DNA of 64,000 bases from positions 1 through 64,000 of the forward strand of contig DATFXM010000158.1 in NCBI GenBank assembly GCA_035315885.1, written 5' to 3'. Position 1 is the first letter of the stretch. Every line of letters starts with the position of its first letter. This DNA is from DATFXM01 sp035315885 (lineage in GTDB: Bacteria; Acidobacteriota; Blastocatellia; UBA7656). The notes under the pieces were generated by a model, which searched no databases, was not told where the DNA came from, and worked only from the letters and a program-made list of their open reading frames with translations. A program made the translations under genes and the position numbers. Below, in pieces: positions 17,070 through 25,655 of the stretch.

Positions 17070-19007
17070 ATGCAGAGAACTGAAGTCGACCAACCGGGCG
17101 TCAGTCGCATGACGTTCCGCGGATTGTTCCGCGTCAAATCTCTCGACTCAATTCTCGCGGACGCAGAAGAACCCGAGCACAAACTGAAGCGAGCCCTCGG
17201 CCCCGTTCAGCTCACCATGTTCGGAATCGGGGCAATCATCGGAGCCGGCATCTTCGCGACGATTGGAACCGCCGCGGCCGGCGACGCTAATCGACCGGGC
17301 GCCGGTCCCGCATTGATGATTTCCTTTGTGATCACTGCGGTAGTCTGCGGGTTCACTGCACTGTGCTATGCCGAGTTCGCTTCAATGGTTCCAATCTCCG
17401 GCTCGGCTTATACCTACTCCTACGCCACTCTCGGTGAGCTTGTCGCGTGGATCATCGGCTGGGACCTGATCATCGAATACGCGGTTGGAAACATCGCCGT
17501 AGCAATAAGCTGGGCAAACTACTTCAAGACGCTGATAGCCGGTCAGATCAGGATTGGCAGCGTTACGCTATTCCCTGGCTACAACTTTCCCGACTGGCTT
17601 TCAATGGACTACCGAACCGCTGCAAAAGTACCGGGAGTCTACGAGAACGCACCGCACATTCTTGGCGTACCCATCATCTTTAATCTTCTCGCGGTACTGA
17701 TCGTCTTTGTGATCACCGTGGTTCTGATCTGGGGAATACGCGAAAGCGCAACGTTCAACGCGGTGATGGTCGGGATCAAAATAGTGGTGCTGACCTTCTT
17801 TGTCATCGTAGGTTTCACCTACGTACAACCCGCGAACTACACGCCTTTCAACCCGAATGGATTTGCGGGCATCAGCGCTGCAGCGGCTATTGTGTTCTTT
17901 GCCTATATTGGTTTCGACGCTGTTTCCACGGTTGCAGAAGAGACGCGAAACCCTCAGCGGAATCTGCCGATAGGGATCATTGCTTCGCTGGTGTTGTGTA
18001 CGATCTTCTATGCGGTTGTGGCGGCGGTATTCACCGGTTTGATTTCGTATGGCGACCTCAAGGCCAAGCTTGCAACCGAGCAGGCTGAACCGTTGACCAT
18101 GGCCCTTCAACACGCGGGGCAGGTGTTCCATAAGGATCTAGGCAGCGCGATTGGAATCGTAGCTTTCGGCTCGGTGATCGCACACACCGCGGTGTTGCTG
18201 GTATTTCAGCTTGGGCAACCGCGAATTTTCTTTTCGATGGCTCGCGACGGGCTTCTGCCCCCGTTGTTTTATAAGGTCCACCCTCGGTTCCGAACCCCGC
18301 ACATTTCGACGATTCTGACCGGCGTGTTCGTAGCAGTCTTCGCCGCGTTCGCAAGCATCGACGAAATGGTTGATCTCACAAACATCGGGACGCTGTTCGC
18401 CTTCATTTTGGTATGCGCAGGGATCGTTATCCTTCGCCTGCGAGAACCAGATCGCGCCAGACCCTTCAAGGTTCCCGGCGGTATCGTCCTGCCCATTCTC
18501 GGCGTAGTGTCGTGTCTTTATCTGATCTACTACCTGCCGCCCACGTCCTGGTTGCGCTTCGCCGCATGGCTCAATTTCGGGTTCGTTATCTACATCGGTT
18601 ACGGTGCGGTCCACAGCAGGCTGACCGGCCGTCAACACAGCGAGAATCCCGCGTTGCACGACGCGGGTACCGCCAGAACCGGAGCCGTTCTGGCCGTAGT
18701 CGGAGCAGCGTTGCTGCTATTCATGCGAGGACTGGACGTATGGATTGATGCTGCCAAGAATGGTGAGGCGCCAATCGCAAAGGTGTTCAGTACCACGCCG
18801 TGGCTGGAAGTGTCCTGGTTCCTGATCGTGCCCCTGACGCTCAATGCTTTCGTGTTGTGTCCGAACGTCATCATTCGCGCGATCAGAGCGCGGAAGCAAT
18901 TGAGTTCGAACGACGCTTCGTCAGTGTTATCGAATGAGCTAGTCGCAATTGTGATCGGAGCGGCAACTGTAGTCTACTTGTTGCTCGTCCTGCGGAAGCA
19001 TATCTGA
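17070..19007 (+). CDS. APC-superfamily amino-acid permease (CAT/YfnA-like, copy 1)
   Basis: A 645-residue inner-membrane transporter. The first helix carries the substrate and Na+ site glycines in GIGAIIGAGIFATIG; GFDAVSTVAEETRNPQRN in the middle is the cationic-amino-acid-transporter signature. About 12 core helices are followed by two or more extra C-terminal ones, so it is longer than the usual ~480 residues. ATG 17070 is preceded by GAGAGGA at 17053-17059. It is first of four permease genes on this strand. The substrate is not readable. Confidence 0.87.
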   Translation: MQRTEVDQPGVSRMTFRGLFRVKSLDSILADAEEPEHKLKRALGPVQLTMFGIGAIIGAGIFATIGTAAAGDANRPGAGPALMISFVITAVVCGFTALCYAEFASMVPISGSAYTYSYATLGELVAWIIGWDLIIEYAVGNIAVAISWANYFKTLIAGQIRIGSVTLFPGYNFPDWLSMDYRTAAKVPGVYENAPHILGVPIIFNLLAVLIVFVITVVLIWGIRESATFNAVMVGIKIVVLTFFVIVGFTYVQPANYTPFNPNGFAGISAAAAIVFFAYIGFDAVSTVAEETRNPQRNLPIGIIASLVLCTIFYAVVAAVFTGLISYGDLKAKLATEQAEPLTMALQHAGQVFHKDLGSAIGIVAFGSVIAHTAVLLVFQLGQPRIFFSMARDGLLPPLFYKVHPRFRTPHISTILTGVFVAVFAAFASIDEMVDLTNIGTLFAFILVCAGIVILRLREPDRARPFKVPGGIVLPILGVVSCLYLIYYLPPTSWLRFAAWLNFGFVIYIGYGAVHSRLTGRQHSENPALHDAGTARTGAVLAVVGAALLLFMRGLDVWIDAAKNGEAPIAKVFSTTPWLEVSWFLIVPLTLNAFVLCPNVIIRAIRARKQLSSNDASSVLSNELVAIVIGAATVVYLLLVLRKHI

Positions 19008-19043
19008 TCCAATCCGTCGCCTGAATCATTGGAGGTTATTGTA

Positions 19044-20570
19044 ATGGCAGACGCCGCCGTGGCGATTGAACAGAAACCGACCGGTTTTGTGCGAGGCCTC
19101 GGGCTGCTCGACTCTACGATGATCGTAGCCGGCTCGATGATCGGATCGGGCATCTTCATTGTGTCGTCGGAGATCTCAAGGCAGGTAGGCGCTCCGGGTT
19201 GGTTGCTGGTTGTCTGGGTGGTGACTGGCTTGCTGACGCTGATGGCCGCGCTGAGCTATGGTGAGCTCGCCGCAATGATGCCTCACGCCGGAGGCCAATA
19301 CGTCTACCTGCGAGAAGCCTTTTCACCGATATTCGGGTTCCTGTACGGCTGGACACTCTTCATGGTGATTCAAGCGGGTACGATTGCTGCGGTAGCCGTA
19401 GGGTTCGCGCGATACTTCGGAGTGCTGGTGCCCTGGATTTCCGAGAGTCATTACCTGATACGACCAATTCGCCTCGGGTCAGGTTACGCCGTCTCGCTTT
19501 CGACTGCGCAGCTTGTCGGCCTGTTGATGATCGCTCTCCTTACATGGATGAACACTCGCGGTTTGAAATTAGGCAAGGTCGTTCAGAACGTGTTCACCGT
19601 AGCGAAAACCGGAGCGCTCATCGGGCTGATCCTGCTCGGGGTTGTCGTCGGCTACAGCGCGGTTGCCGCGCACGGCAACTTCGGCGACCTCTGGACAGTC
19701 AGGGGCAAGCTACAGGAGGTCGGACCCGGTGGCCTGACCGCGGTGACTGCGTTCGGGTTGTTTGTTGGAGTCTGCGTTGCGCAAACAAATTCGCTCTTCT
19801 CGGCCGACGCTTGGAACAACATAACCTTCACCGCGGGCGAGGTAAAGAATCCGAGGAGAAACATCCCGCTCTCGCTGGCGTTCGGTACGTTCCTGGTAAT
19901 CGGACTGTACCTGCTTGCTAACGTAGCCTACCTGGTGACACTTCCGTTTGAGACCATACAAGTCGTGCCAAGCGATCGCGTGGCGGCGGCTACTGCAAAC
20001 GTGATCTTTGGCGCGCCGGGCACCACCATCATGGCAGTTGCAATCATGGTCTCCACGTTTGGATGCAACAACGGCTTGATCCTTGCAGGTGCTCGAGCTT
20101 ACTGGGCGATGGCGCGGGATGGACTGTTCTTCCGGAGATCGGGTGAGCTCAATCACAAGCACGTGCCCGCGTGGGGGCTTGTGATTCAGGGCATCTGGTC
20201 CGGCGCGCTGGTGCTGCCAAGGACGATAACCGGAGTTGATGCGTCGGGCGAAACTACCTACGGGAATCTATACGGGAATCTTCTTACGTACGTGATCTCA
20301 GCGGCGTTGATCTTTTACATCCTGACGATACTTGGAATTTTCAGGCTGAGAGCGATTCGTCCGGACGCGGAACGGCCGTACAGAGCCTTCGGTTATCCGA
20401 TCATTCCGGCGCTTTACATCATCGGTGCGGCGGTGATACTGGTAGTCCTCTTCATCTATCAGGGTCCGACCACCTGGCCCGGGCTGGTGATCATCGGCAC
20501 TGGCATTCCGGTTTACTTTATCTGGCGGTCGATCGGCACACCGGTCGATCAGGGTAGCGCAACCGAGTGA
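19044..20570 (+). CDS. APC-superfamily amino-acid permease (LAT-like, copy 2)
   Basis: A 508-residue transporter of a different APC branch from its neighbours. It has the helix 1 signature GSMIGSGIFIVSSEI, then GGQYVYLREAFSPIFGFLYGW, typical of the L-type/LAT and YjeH-type group. ATG 19044 follows a GGAGG at 19031-19035, in preference to a TTG at 19029. It begins 36 bases after copy 1, so the two are probably co-transcribed. Periplasmic loops are long around residues 220-240. Confidence 0.87.
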   Translation: MADAAVAIEQKPTGFVRGLGLLDSTMIVAGSMIGSGIFIVSSEISRQVGAPGWLLVVWVVTGLLTLMAALSYGELAAMMPHAGGQYVYLREAFSPIFGFLYGWTLFMVIQAGTIAAVAVGFARYFGVLVPWISESHYLIRPIRLGSGYAVSLSTAQLVGLLMIALLTWMNTRGLKLGKVVQNVFTVAKTGALIGLILLGVVVGYSAVAAHGNFGDLWTVRGKLQEVGPGGLTAVTAFGLFVGVCVAQTNSLFSADAWNNITFTAGEVKNPRRNIPLSLAFGTFLVIGLYLLANVAYLVTLPFETIQVVPSDRVAAATANVIFGAPGTTIMAVAIMVSTFGCNNGLILAGARAYWAMARDGLFFRRSGELNHKHVPAWGLVIQGIWSGALVLPRTITGVDASGETTYGNLYGNLLTYVISAALIFYILTILGIFRLRAIRPDAERPYRAFGYPIIPALYIIGAAVILVVLFIYQGPTTWPGLVIIGTGIPVYFIWRSIGTPVDQGSATE

Positions 20571-20689
20571 AGAAAAAATTCTGTTGATTCGCCGAGTCGA
20601 AACGAGTGAATCTATTGGAAGGATCAGCCGGTCTGTCTTGAATCAGGAATCCATATTGCGACTATTCTAGAATTCGCGGAGGACACTTA

Positions 20690-22261
20690 ATGGCAAGTCA
20701 ACTGTTCGCGAGAAAGCCACTCTCGGTATTGCTCGAAGAAATGAAAGGCGAGCACCGGCTTCGGCGAGTACTGGGACCAATCCAACTCACCGCTCTCGGA
20801 GTGGGTGCGATTATCGGTGCGGGTATCTTCGTGGCAACCGGCGCGGCCGCCCACAACGTTGGCGGCCCTGCCCTGATGATTTCGTATGTCGTAGCCGGGA
20901 TTACTTGCGTGTTCGCCGCTTTGTGTTATGCCGAGTTCGCCTCGATGGCACCGGTCGCCGGTTCAGCATTCACCTATGCCTACGCCACTCTTGGCGAACT
21001 GTTCGCCTGGATCATCGGCTGGGACCTCGTATTGGAATACGCGGTTGGATCGGCAACGGTGGCCAACGGCTGGTCGAGCTTCTTCCAGAGTCTCCTTCCA
21101 AAGATGGGGATCAATCTACCGGAAGCAATCAGCAAACCGCCGATCATCTATGACGCCGTAGCCGGACATTTTGTTAGAACGCATGGCGTCGTGAACCTCC
21201 CGGCAGTGGTTATCGTGTTGATCGTCACTGCCATTCTGGTAAAGGGAATTCAGGAAAGCGCGAGCTTCAATGCGACGATGGTGTGCATCAAGATCGCCGC
21301 GGTGCTGTTCGTGATACTCGTCGGAGCATTCTTCATCAACTCTGCAAACTGGCAACCGTTCGCACCCTATGGATGGGGCGGACTGAATTTGTTTGGGAAA
21401 AACATTTGGGGAGAAGTCGTCGGAGGCAGACCGGTCGGCATGCTTGCAGGCGCGGCGATAATCTTCTTCGCGTACATCGGATTCGACTCTGTTTCAACAC
21501 ACGCCGAAGAAGCGAGGCGCCCCAATCGCGACGTCCCGATCGGAATCGTCGCTTCCCTGTTGATATGCACTGTGCTCTACGTCCTGGTAGTTATAGTGCT
21601 AACCGGCATGGTGAAGTACACGCAGATAGACACCGGCGCCGGAGTTTCGGTTGCCTTCAAATCAGTCGGACTCCAGTGGGCCGAAGTCATCATTGCAATC
21701 GCAGGCGTCGCCGGAATCACCTCGGTGCTACTGGTGATGATGCTCTCCGCGCCAAGAGTTTTCCTGGCTATGGCTCGCGATGGTCTGGTACCTCCGAGCT
21801 TCTTTGCGGATGTGCATCCGCGTTTTCGTACTCCCTGGAAAAGCACCATGCTCGTCGGAGCGTTTGTAGCAACAGGCGCGGGGTTGCTGCCCATCGACGC
21901 TCTGCTCGAGATGACCAACATCGGAACTTTGTTCGCCTTCACGATTGTCTGCGCCGCGGTGCTTATTATGCGCCGCACAAATCCGGACGCGGAGCGGCCC
22001 TTCCGTTGCCCGTTCGTGCCGGTCGTTCCGATCCTCGGAATAATCATGTGTCTGGTGCTCATGTTTTCACTGCCGTGGCCAAATTGGCTTCGGCTGATCG
22101 GCTGGCTCCTGATTGGACTGGTGATCTACTTCACCTATAGCCGCCACCGGAGTTTCATGAGGCACTATCTTGGAGAGGAAATCTCCGAGCACGGCATTTC
22201 CCCCGGCGGCGCGATGGTGAGCGATGTTGACAAAGACACCAGCGTTGCTGAAAAGAGGTGA
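20690..22261 (+). CDS. APC-superfamily amino-acid permease (CAT/YfnA-like, copy 3)
   Basis: A 523-residue transporter closely related to copies 1 and 4. The first helix reads GVGAIIGAGIFVATG, followed by ALCYAEFASMAPVAGSAFTY and GFDSVSTHAEEARRPNRDVP. ATG 20690 follows GGAGGA at 20678-20683. The 120-base gap after copy 2 could hold a separate promoter, but none is clear. A strong hairpin follows the stop. Confidence 0.88.
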   Translation: MASQLFARKPLSVLLEEMKGEHRLRRVLGPIQLTALGVGAIIGAGIFVATGAAAHNVGGPALMISYVVAGITCVFAALCYAEFASMAPVAGSAFTYAYATLGELFAWIIGWDLVLEYAVGSATVANGWSSFFQSLLPKMGINLPEAISKPPIIYDAVAGHFVRTHGVVNLPAVVIVLIVTAILVKGIQESASFNATMVCIKIAAVLFVILVGAFFINSANWQPFAPYGWGGLNLFGKNIWGEVVGGRPVGMLAGAAIIFFAYIGFDSVSTHAEEARRPNRDVPIGIVASLLICTVLYVLVVIVLTGMVKYTQIDTGAGVSVAFKSVGLQWAEVIIAIAGVAGITSVLLVMMLSAPRVFLAMARDGLVPPSFFADVHPRFRTPWKSTMLVGAFVATGAGLLPIDALLEMTNIGTLFAFTIVCAAVLIMRRTNPDAERPFRCPFVPVVPILGIIMCLVLMFSLPWPNWLRLIGWLLIGLVIYFTYSRHRSFMRHYLGEEISEHGISPGGAMVSDVDKDTSVAEKR

Positions 22262-22325
22262 GTCGATCGTTTGCACCACAGGTGATCTAATAGAGGCCTG
22301 AGTGCTACGCTTCGAGCGTTACGCC

Positions 22326-22364
22326 ACGCCGATTCCAACCCGAAGCACCGGTTGGAATCGGCGT
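22326..22364. terminator. Hairpin after permease copy 3
   Basis: A perfect 15-bp stem (ACGCCGATTCCAACC paired with GGTTGGAATCGGCGT) with a 9-base loop, about 65 bases after the stop at 22261. The following T-run is weak (TGTCAT), so it may terminate poorly or stabilise the 3' end. Confidence 0.55.
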
Positions 22365-22468
22365 TGTCATCTGAGCCGGAATGTCCAAAAGAACCGGTTG
22401 AACCTCTTATAGAACCCCGGTGAACTGAACTGAACAACGCAGCAAAAGAGTCAGTCGCTCAGTCAACG

Positions 22469-23887
22469 ATGGAGTCGGGCCGCGCAAACCCCGCCTTAAA
22501 GCGCACGCTGACTGCCATCAACCTGACGACACTTGGCGTAGGAGCAATCGTAGGCGCAGGCATTTTCGTGGTTCCGGGTGTCGCCGCAGCCAACTACGCC
22601 GGCCCTTCCGTGGTGTTTTCATATCTGATCAGCGGGGTCGCCTGTGCGTTTGCCGCTCTGTGTTACGCGGAGATGGCTTCAACCGTGCCGATTGCCGGCA
22701 GCGCCTACAACTACGCTTATGCGACGATGGGCCGGACCATCGCGTGGATCATTGGTTGGGATCTGATACTTGAGTATTCGCTCGGCGCTACGATCGTCGC
22801 TGTCGGCTGGTCCGGCTACGTAGTGAGTTTTCTTCGCGAGGCAGGCGTGAACGTCTCGTTGAAGTTTGCTTCCGCGCCGCTGGAATTTGATGCGGTCACA
22901 CACACCTGGTCACGCACCGGCGCACTGATAAATCTTCCGGCGATGGTCATCGTAGTGCTGGTAACGATACTGCTCGTGATCGGCGTCCAAGCGTCGGCAA
23001 ATGTCAACAGCGCGATCGTGGCGATCAAGCTGGCCATCGTGGTGACATTCATAATCGCTGGGGTTGGGTTCGTCTCGACGAAGAACTGGATAACGGCGAC
23101 AAACCCGGCCGGCAATTTCATACCGCCGAATCTTGGCGAGTTCGGCCATTTTGGCTGGAGTGGAGTAGTGCGCGCGTCGGCATTCGTCTTCTTTGCCTAC
23201 ATCGGCTTCGATGCGGTCGCTACCGCGGCACAGGAGGCAAAGAATCCCGAAAGAGATGTGCCCATCGGGATCATCAGCTCGCTGATGATCTGTACGATCC
23301 TGTACACGCTTGTCGCATTCGTCCTCACCGGTGTAGTTCCATATGACCGCCTGGACGTATCAAATCCCATTGCAGCGGGCATCGACGCGATTGGAATGGA
23401 CTGGCTCTCGCCCATGGTCAAGCTCGGAGCGATTGCTGCGCTCAGTTCGGTAATTCTGGTGCTGCTGCTGGCGCAGCCTCGTATTTTCTTCTCGATGGCA
23501 AGCGATGGTCTGCTGCCGCCGGTAGTGTCCAGGGTGCACGCTAGGTTTCGGACGCCCTACTTGCCGACAATCATCACGGGACTCCTGGTGACAATGGCCG
23601 CGGGCTTTCTGCCGGTCTCGGTCCCGGGAGAGCTTGTGAGCATCGGAACACTTCTCGCGTTTGCAATTGTGTGTGCGGGAGTGCTCATACTTCGGATTAC
23701 TCAACCGGGGCTGCATCGACCGTTCAGGACACCGTTTGTGTTTGTCACCGCGCCAGCCGGTGTGGTGACTTCTATTCTGATGATGTTTGGTTTACCCCGA
23801 GACACCTGGCTCAGATTGATTGTCTGGATGGCAATTGGGCTAATTGTCTATTTAATGTACGGCCTACGCGAGAAGAGACGGATATGA
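22469..23887 (+). CDS. APC-superfamily amino-acid permease (CAT/YfnA-like, copy 4)
   Basis: A 472-residue transporter, the shortest of the three CAT-like paralogs. Its signature helix 1 is GVGAIVGAGIFVVPG, then ALCYAEMASTVPIAGSAYNY and GFDAVATAAQEAKNPERDVP. No strong ribosome site is seen upstream of ATG 22469, so the start is moderately certain. A family B repeat begins at its stop codon. Confidence 0.87.
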   Translation: MESGRANPALKRTLTAINLTTLGVGAIVGAGIFVVPGVAAANYAGPSVVFSYLISGVACAFAALCYAEMASTVPIAGSAYNYAYATMGRTIAWIIGWDLILEYSLGATIVAVGWSGYVVSFLREAGVNVSLKFASAPLEFDAVTHTWSRTGALINLPAMVIVVLVTILLVIGVQASANVNSAIVAIKLAIVVTFIIAGVGFVSTKNWITATNPAGNFIPPNLGEFGHFGWSGVVRASAFVFFAYIGFDAVATAAQEAKNPERDVPIGIISSLMICTILYTLVAFVLTGVVPYDRLDVSNPIAAGIDAIGMDWLSPMVKLGAIAALSSVILVLLLAQPRIFFSMASDGLLPPVVSRVHARFRTPYLPTIITGLLVTMAAGFLPVSVPGELVSIGTLLAFAIVCAGVLILRITQPGLHRPFRTPFVFVTAPAGVVTSILMMFGLPRDTWLRLIVWMAIGLIVYLMYGLREKRRI

Positions 23888-24014
23888 GGGGGTGAAGCGA
23901 ATGGGCGACGCGGGGAGGAGGGACGGGAGATTAGCGAATGGGCGAATGGGCGATCAGAATAGATTGCTTCACAGTGTCTCCGTGTCGCCTCTTCGCCTCT
24001 TCCCCTCATCTTCC
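23886..24014. repeat. Family B intergenic repeat
   Basis: The purine arm (GCGAATGGGCGACGCGG, GAATGGGCGAATGGGCGAT) is followed by the recurring centre GATCAGAATAGATTG and a pyrimidine arm (GTCTCCGTGTCGCCTC, CTTCGCCTCTTCCCC). It starts at the stop of permease copy 4. Confidence 0.75.
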
Positions 24015-24028
24015 CTTTTACAGCCCGT

Positions 24029-24057
24029 TGACGCTCGCTGAACGCGCCGCTATTATG
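24029..24057 (+). promoter_or_regulatory. Promoter of tRNA-Leu
   Basis: TTGACG at 24029-24034, a 17-base spacer and TATTAT at 24052-24057. This is 40 bases before the mature tRNA 5' end. Confidence 0.7.
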
Positions 24058-24096
24058 ACTTTCCCGTGCGTGGCAGCTTGAGCTGGACACCTATCG

Positions 24097-24183
24097 GGGG
24101 ATGTGGCGGAACAGGCAGACGCGAAGGTCTCAAAAACCTTTAAGGGTAACCTTGTGTGGGTTCGATTCCCACCATCCCCACCA
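24097..24183 (+). tRNA. tRNA-Leu (anticodon CAA)
   Basis: An 87-nt class II tRNA. Acceptor GGGGATG pairs with CATCCCC. The anticodon stem AAGGT/ACCTT holds the loop CTCAAAA with anticodon CAA. A long variable arm and the T-loop GTTCGATTC are present, and the discriminator A plus CCA are encoded. It reads UUG codons. Confidence 0.95.
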
Positions 24184-24274
24184 ATCAGCACCTTGTCAGC
24201 TCGGTGCGGGCGCTTCGCCTCAAGGCGCTCACCAGTAATTGCCGCTCTTCACTCCGCGGCCGGCTGTGTTGCCA

Positions 24275-25156
24275 ATGAAAAAGCCGGAGTTCAGTTTTCA
24301 GTCGCTTCCCTCTTCCGCGGTCTCGGAAAAAGTACTCCTGATCTGTCTGAAATGCGCATTCGACTTTTTCACACGACAACTCAAGCTGGCGCCGCGCACC
24401 GCCTACAGTGAGCTCAAGAAGCACGTTCCGGAGGAGACTGATTTCTCAGGCTCATCAACCGCCCGCCCACACTTCTTCGACCCCGAGGTAACTCACTGCC
24501 CATACTGCAACGCGACAAAACGGTGGTTCGCTCGCTTCCGCGCCGTAAGAGTTGATGCGCACCCCTCCTTTGAAAAGGAAAGAAGGAAACTCTGGACCGA
24601 GTTGAAGAGAAAACCGGACCGCTTCACGCTGTGGCATCCTGATCGCACACGCATGCAGATCTTCTCGGAATGGCTCGAGCGTCTGCACAAGACCGAGAAC
24701 ATCGACGACGACCACTGGCTGCTTGACGTAGCACTCACTTTTATTCGGCGAACGTTGCCGTCGCACGATCTCGAGAAGGCGCTGGCCGGCAACGTTAACC
24801 GAGTTCAGTTATCTCGGCAGATAGAGGATAGCTGGCGTTACGAAAACGGATGGCTGTACGTATCGCCGGTGGTGTACGGCGATGCGCTCATGGTTCAGCA
24901 CCTGCTGTCGCGGTCTCATCTGCACGGCGGCAGGACATTCGAGGGCCGGCTTACACTTCAAGAGCTGATGCGGAGGTTGCGGCGGATGGGTTACTTTGAA
25001 GCGAAAGGCATAGCCGCCGGGGACGCGATGGAGGAGTTCGAGCTGGCGATCGCCAGCATAGTTGATTCAGGACCAAGCGGCGTGTACTATGCGGTGGACC
25101 GTGGTGAATACCTGGAAAAACTCAAATCAATTTACGAAAAGAAGCGTGACAAGTAG
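24275..25156 (+). CDS. Conserved protein of unknown function with CxxC pairs
   Basis: A 293-residue cytosolic protein that I do not recognise. CLKC in the first quarter and CPYC about 50 residues later may form one zinc-binding site. The rest is charged and mostly helical (for example KERRKLWTELKRKPDRF), with no membrane segment. ATG 24275 (MKKPEF) is preferred to an in-frame ATG at 24239, because the earlier part is unlike protein. Its stop codon is directly followed by the start of the next gene (25157), so the two are one transcription unit. It begins about 90 bases after tRNA-Leu. Confidence 0.7.
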   Translation: MKKPEFSFQSLPSSAVSEKVLLICLKCAFDFFTRQLKLAPRTAYSELKKHVPEETDFSGSSTARPHFFDPEVTHCPYCNATKRWFARFRAVRVDAHPSFEKERRKLWTELKRKPDRFTLWHPDRTRMQIFSEWLERLHKTENIDDDHWLLDVALTFIRRTLPSHDLEKALAGNVNRVQLSRQIEDSWRYENGWLYVSPVVYGDALMVQHLLSRSHLHGGRTFEGRLTLQELMRRLRRMGYFEAKGIAAGDAMEEFELAIASIVDSGPSGVYYAVDRGEYLEKLKSIYEKKRDK

Positions 25157-25564
25157 ATGAAGAAGACTACCCTGGTTCTTGCCTGTTTGTTGGTGCTGAT
25201 GGGCGCGATGCCGATCATGGCGCAGGACAGTCCGGCGGGATTCATCATCACTCTGAAGAACGGCAGCAGCGTTCGGGGGAAGACGCTCTCGCGCGACGAC
25301 GCTACCGGCAGGCTGCGGCTTACAATGAGCGAGTCATCTGGAGGCGAGGCCAAGAGCTACGCAATTATCGCAGCCGAGGATACCGCGGAGATAAAATCAT
25401 CCGCCGCCGAATCCGATTCCATTCGCATAAAGCTGAAGGGCGGCAGCGATATCCGCTGTAAGGAGTTCAGCCTCAACGGTGATAGTGTCTCGGTGAAGCT
25501 TGGCTCGGCATCACGAGTCGAGGTCCCCTGGAGCGAGATCGAATCCATCAGCTTCGCTCAATGA
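25157..25564 (+). CDS. Small exported protein of unknown function
   Basis: A 135-residue protein with a clear signal peptide (MKKTTLVLACLLVLMGAM, cleavage probably after PIMAQ). The mature part has alternating hydrophobic strands with repeated 'xLKxGSxxRxK' patterns (ITLKNGSSVRGKT, KLKGGSDIRCKE), suggesting a small SH3- or Sm-like beta barrel built of two similar halves. ATG immediately follows the TAG of the preceding gene. No family is recognised. Confidence 0.75.
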   Translation: MKKTTLVLACLLVLMGAMPIMAQDSPAGFIITLKNGSSVRGKTLSRDDATGRLRLTMSESSGGEAKSYAIIAAEDTAEIKSSAAESDSIRIKLKGGSDIRCKEFSLNGDSVSVKLGSASRVEVPWSEIESISFAQ

Positions 25565-25655
25565 GTATTAAGTTCTGAGTTCTGAGTGCACGGAGACCGG
25601 ATAGGCCCGGAACTCAATCCTGAGGATTCAGCACTCAGCACTCAGCACTTCACTC
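25565..25655. repeat. Family C repeat (GTGCTGA units, inverted pair)
   Basis: The left words AAGTTCTGAGTTCTGAGTGC and right words TCAGCACTCAGCACTCAGC form an inverted pair between two convergent genes. The right arm encodes the last residues (VLSAEC) and stop of the decarboxylase. Confidence 0.75.
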
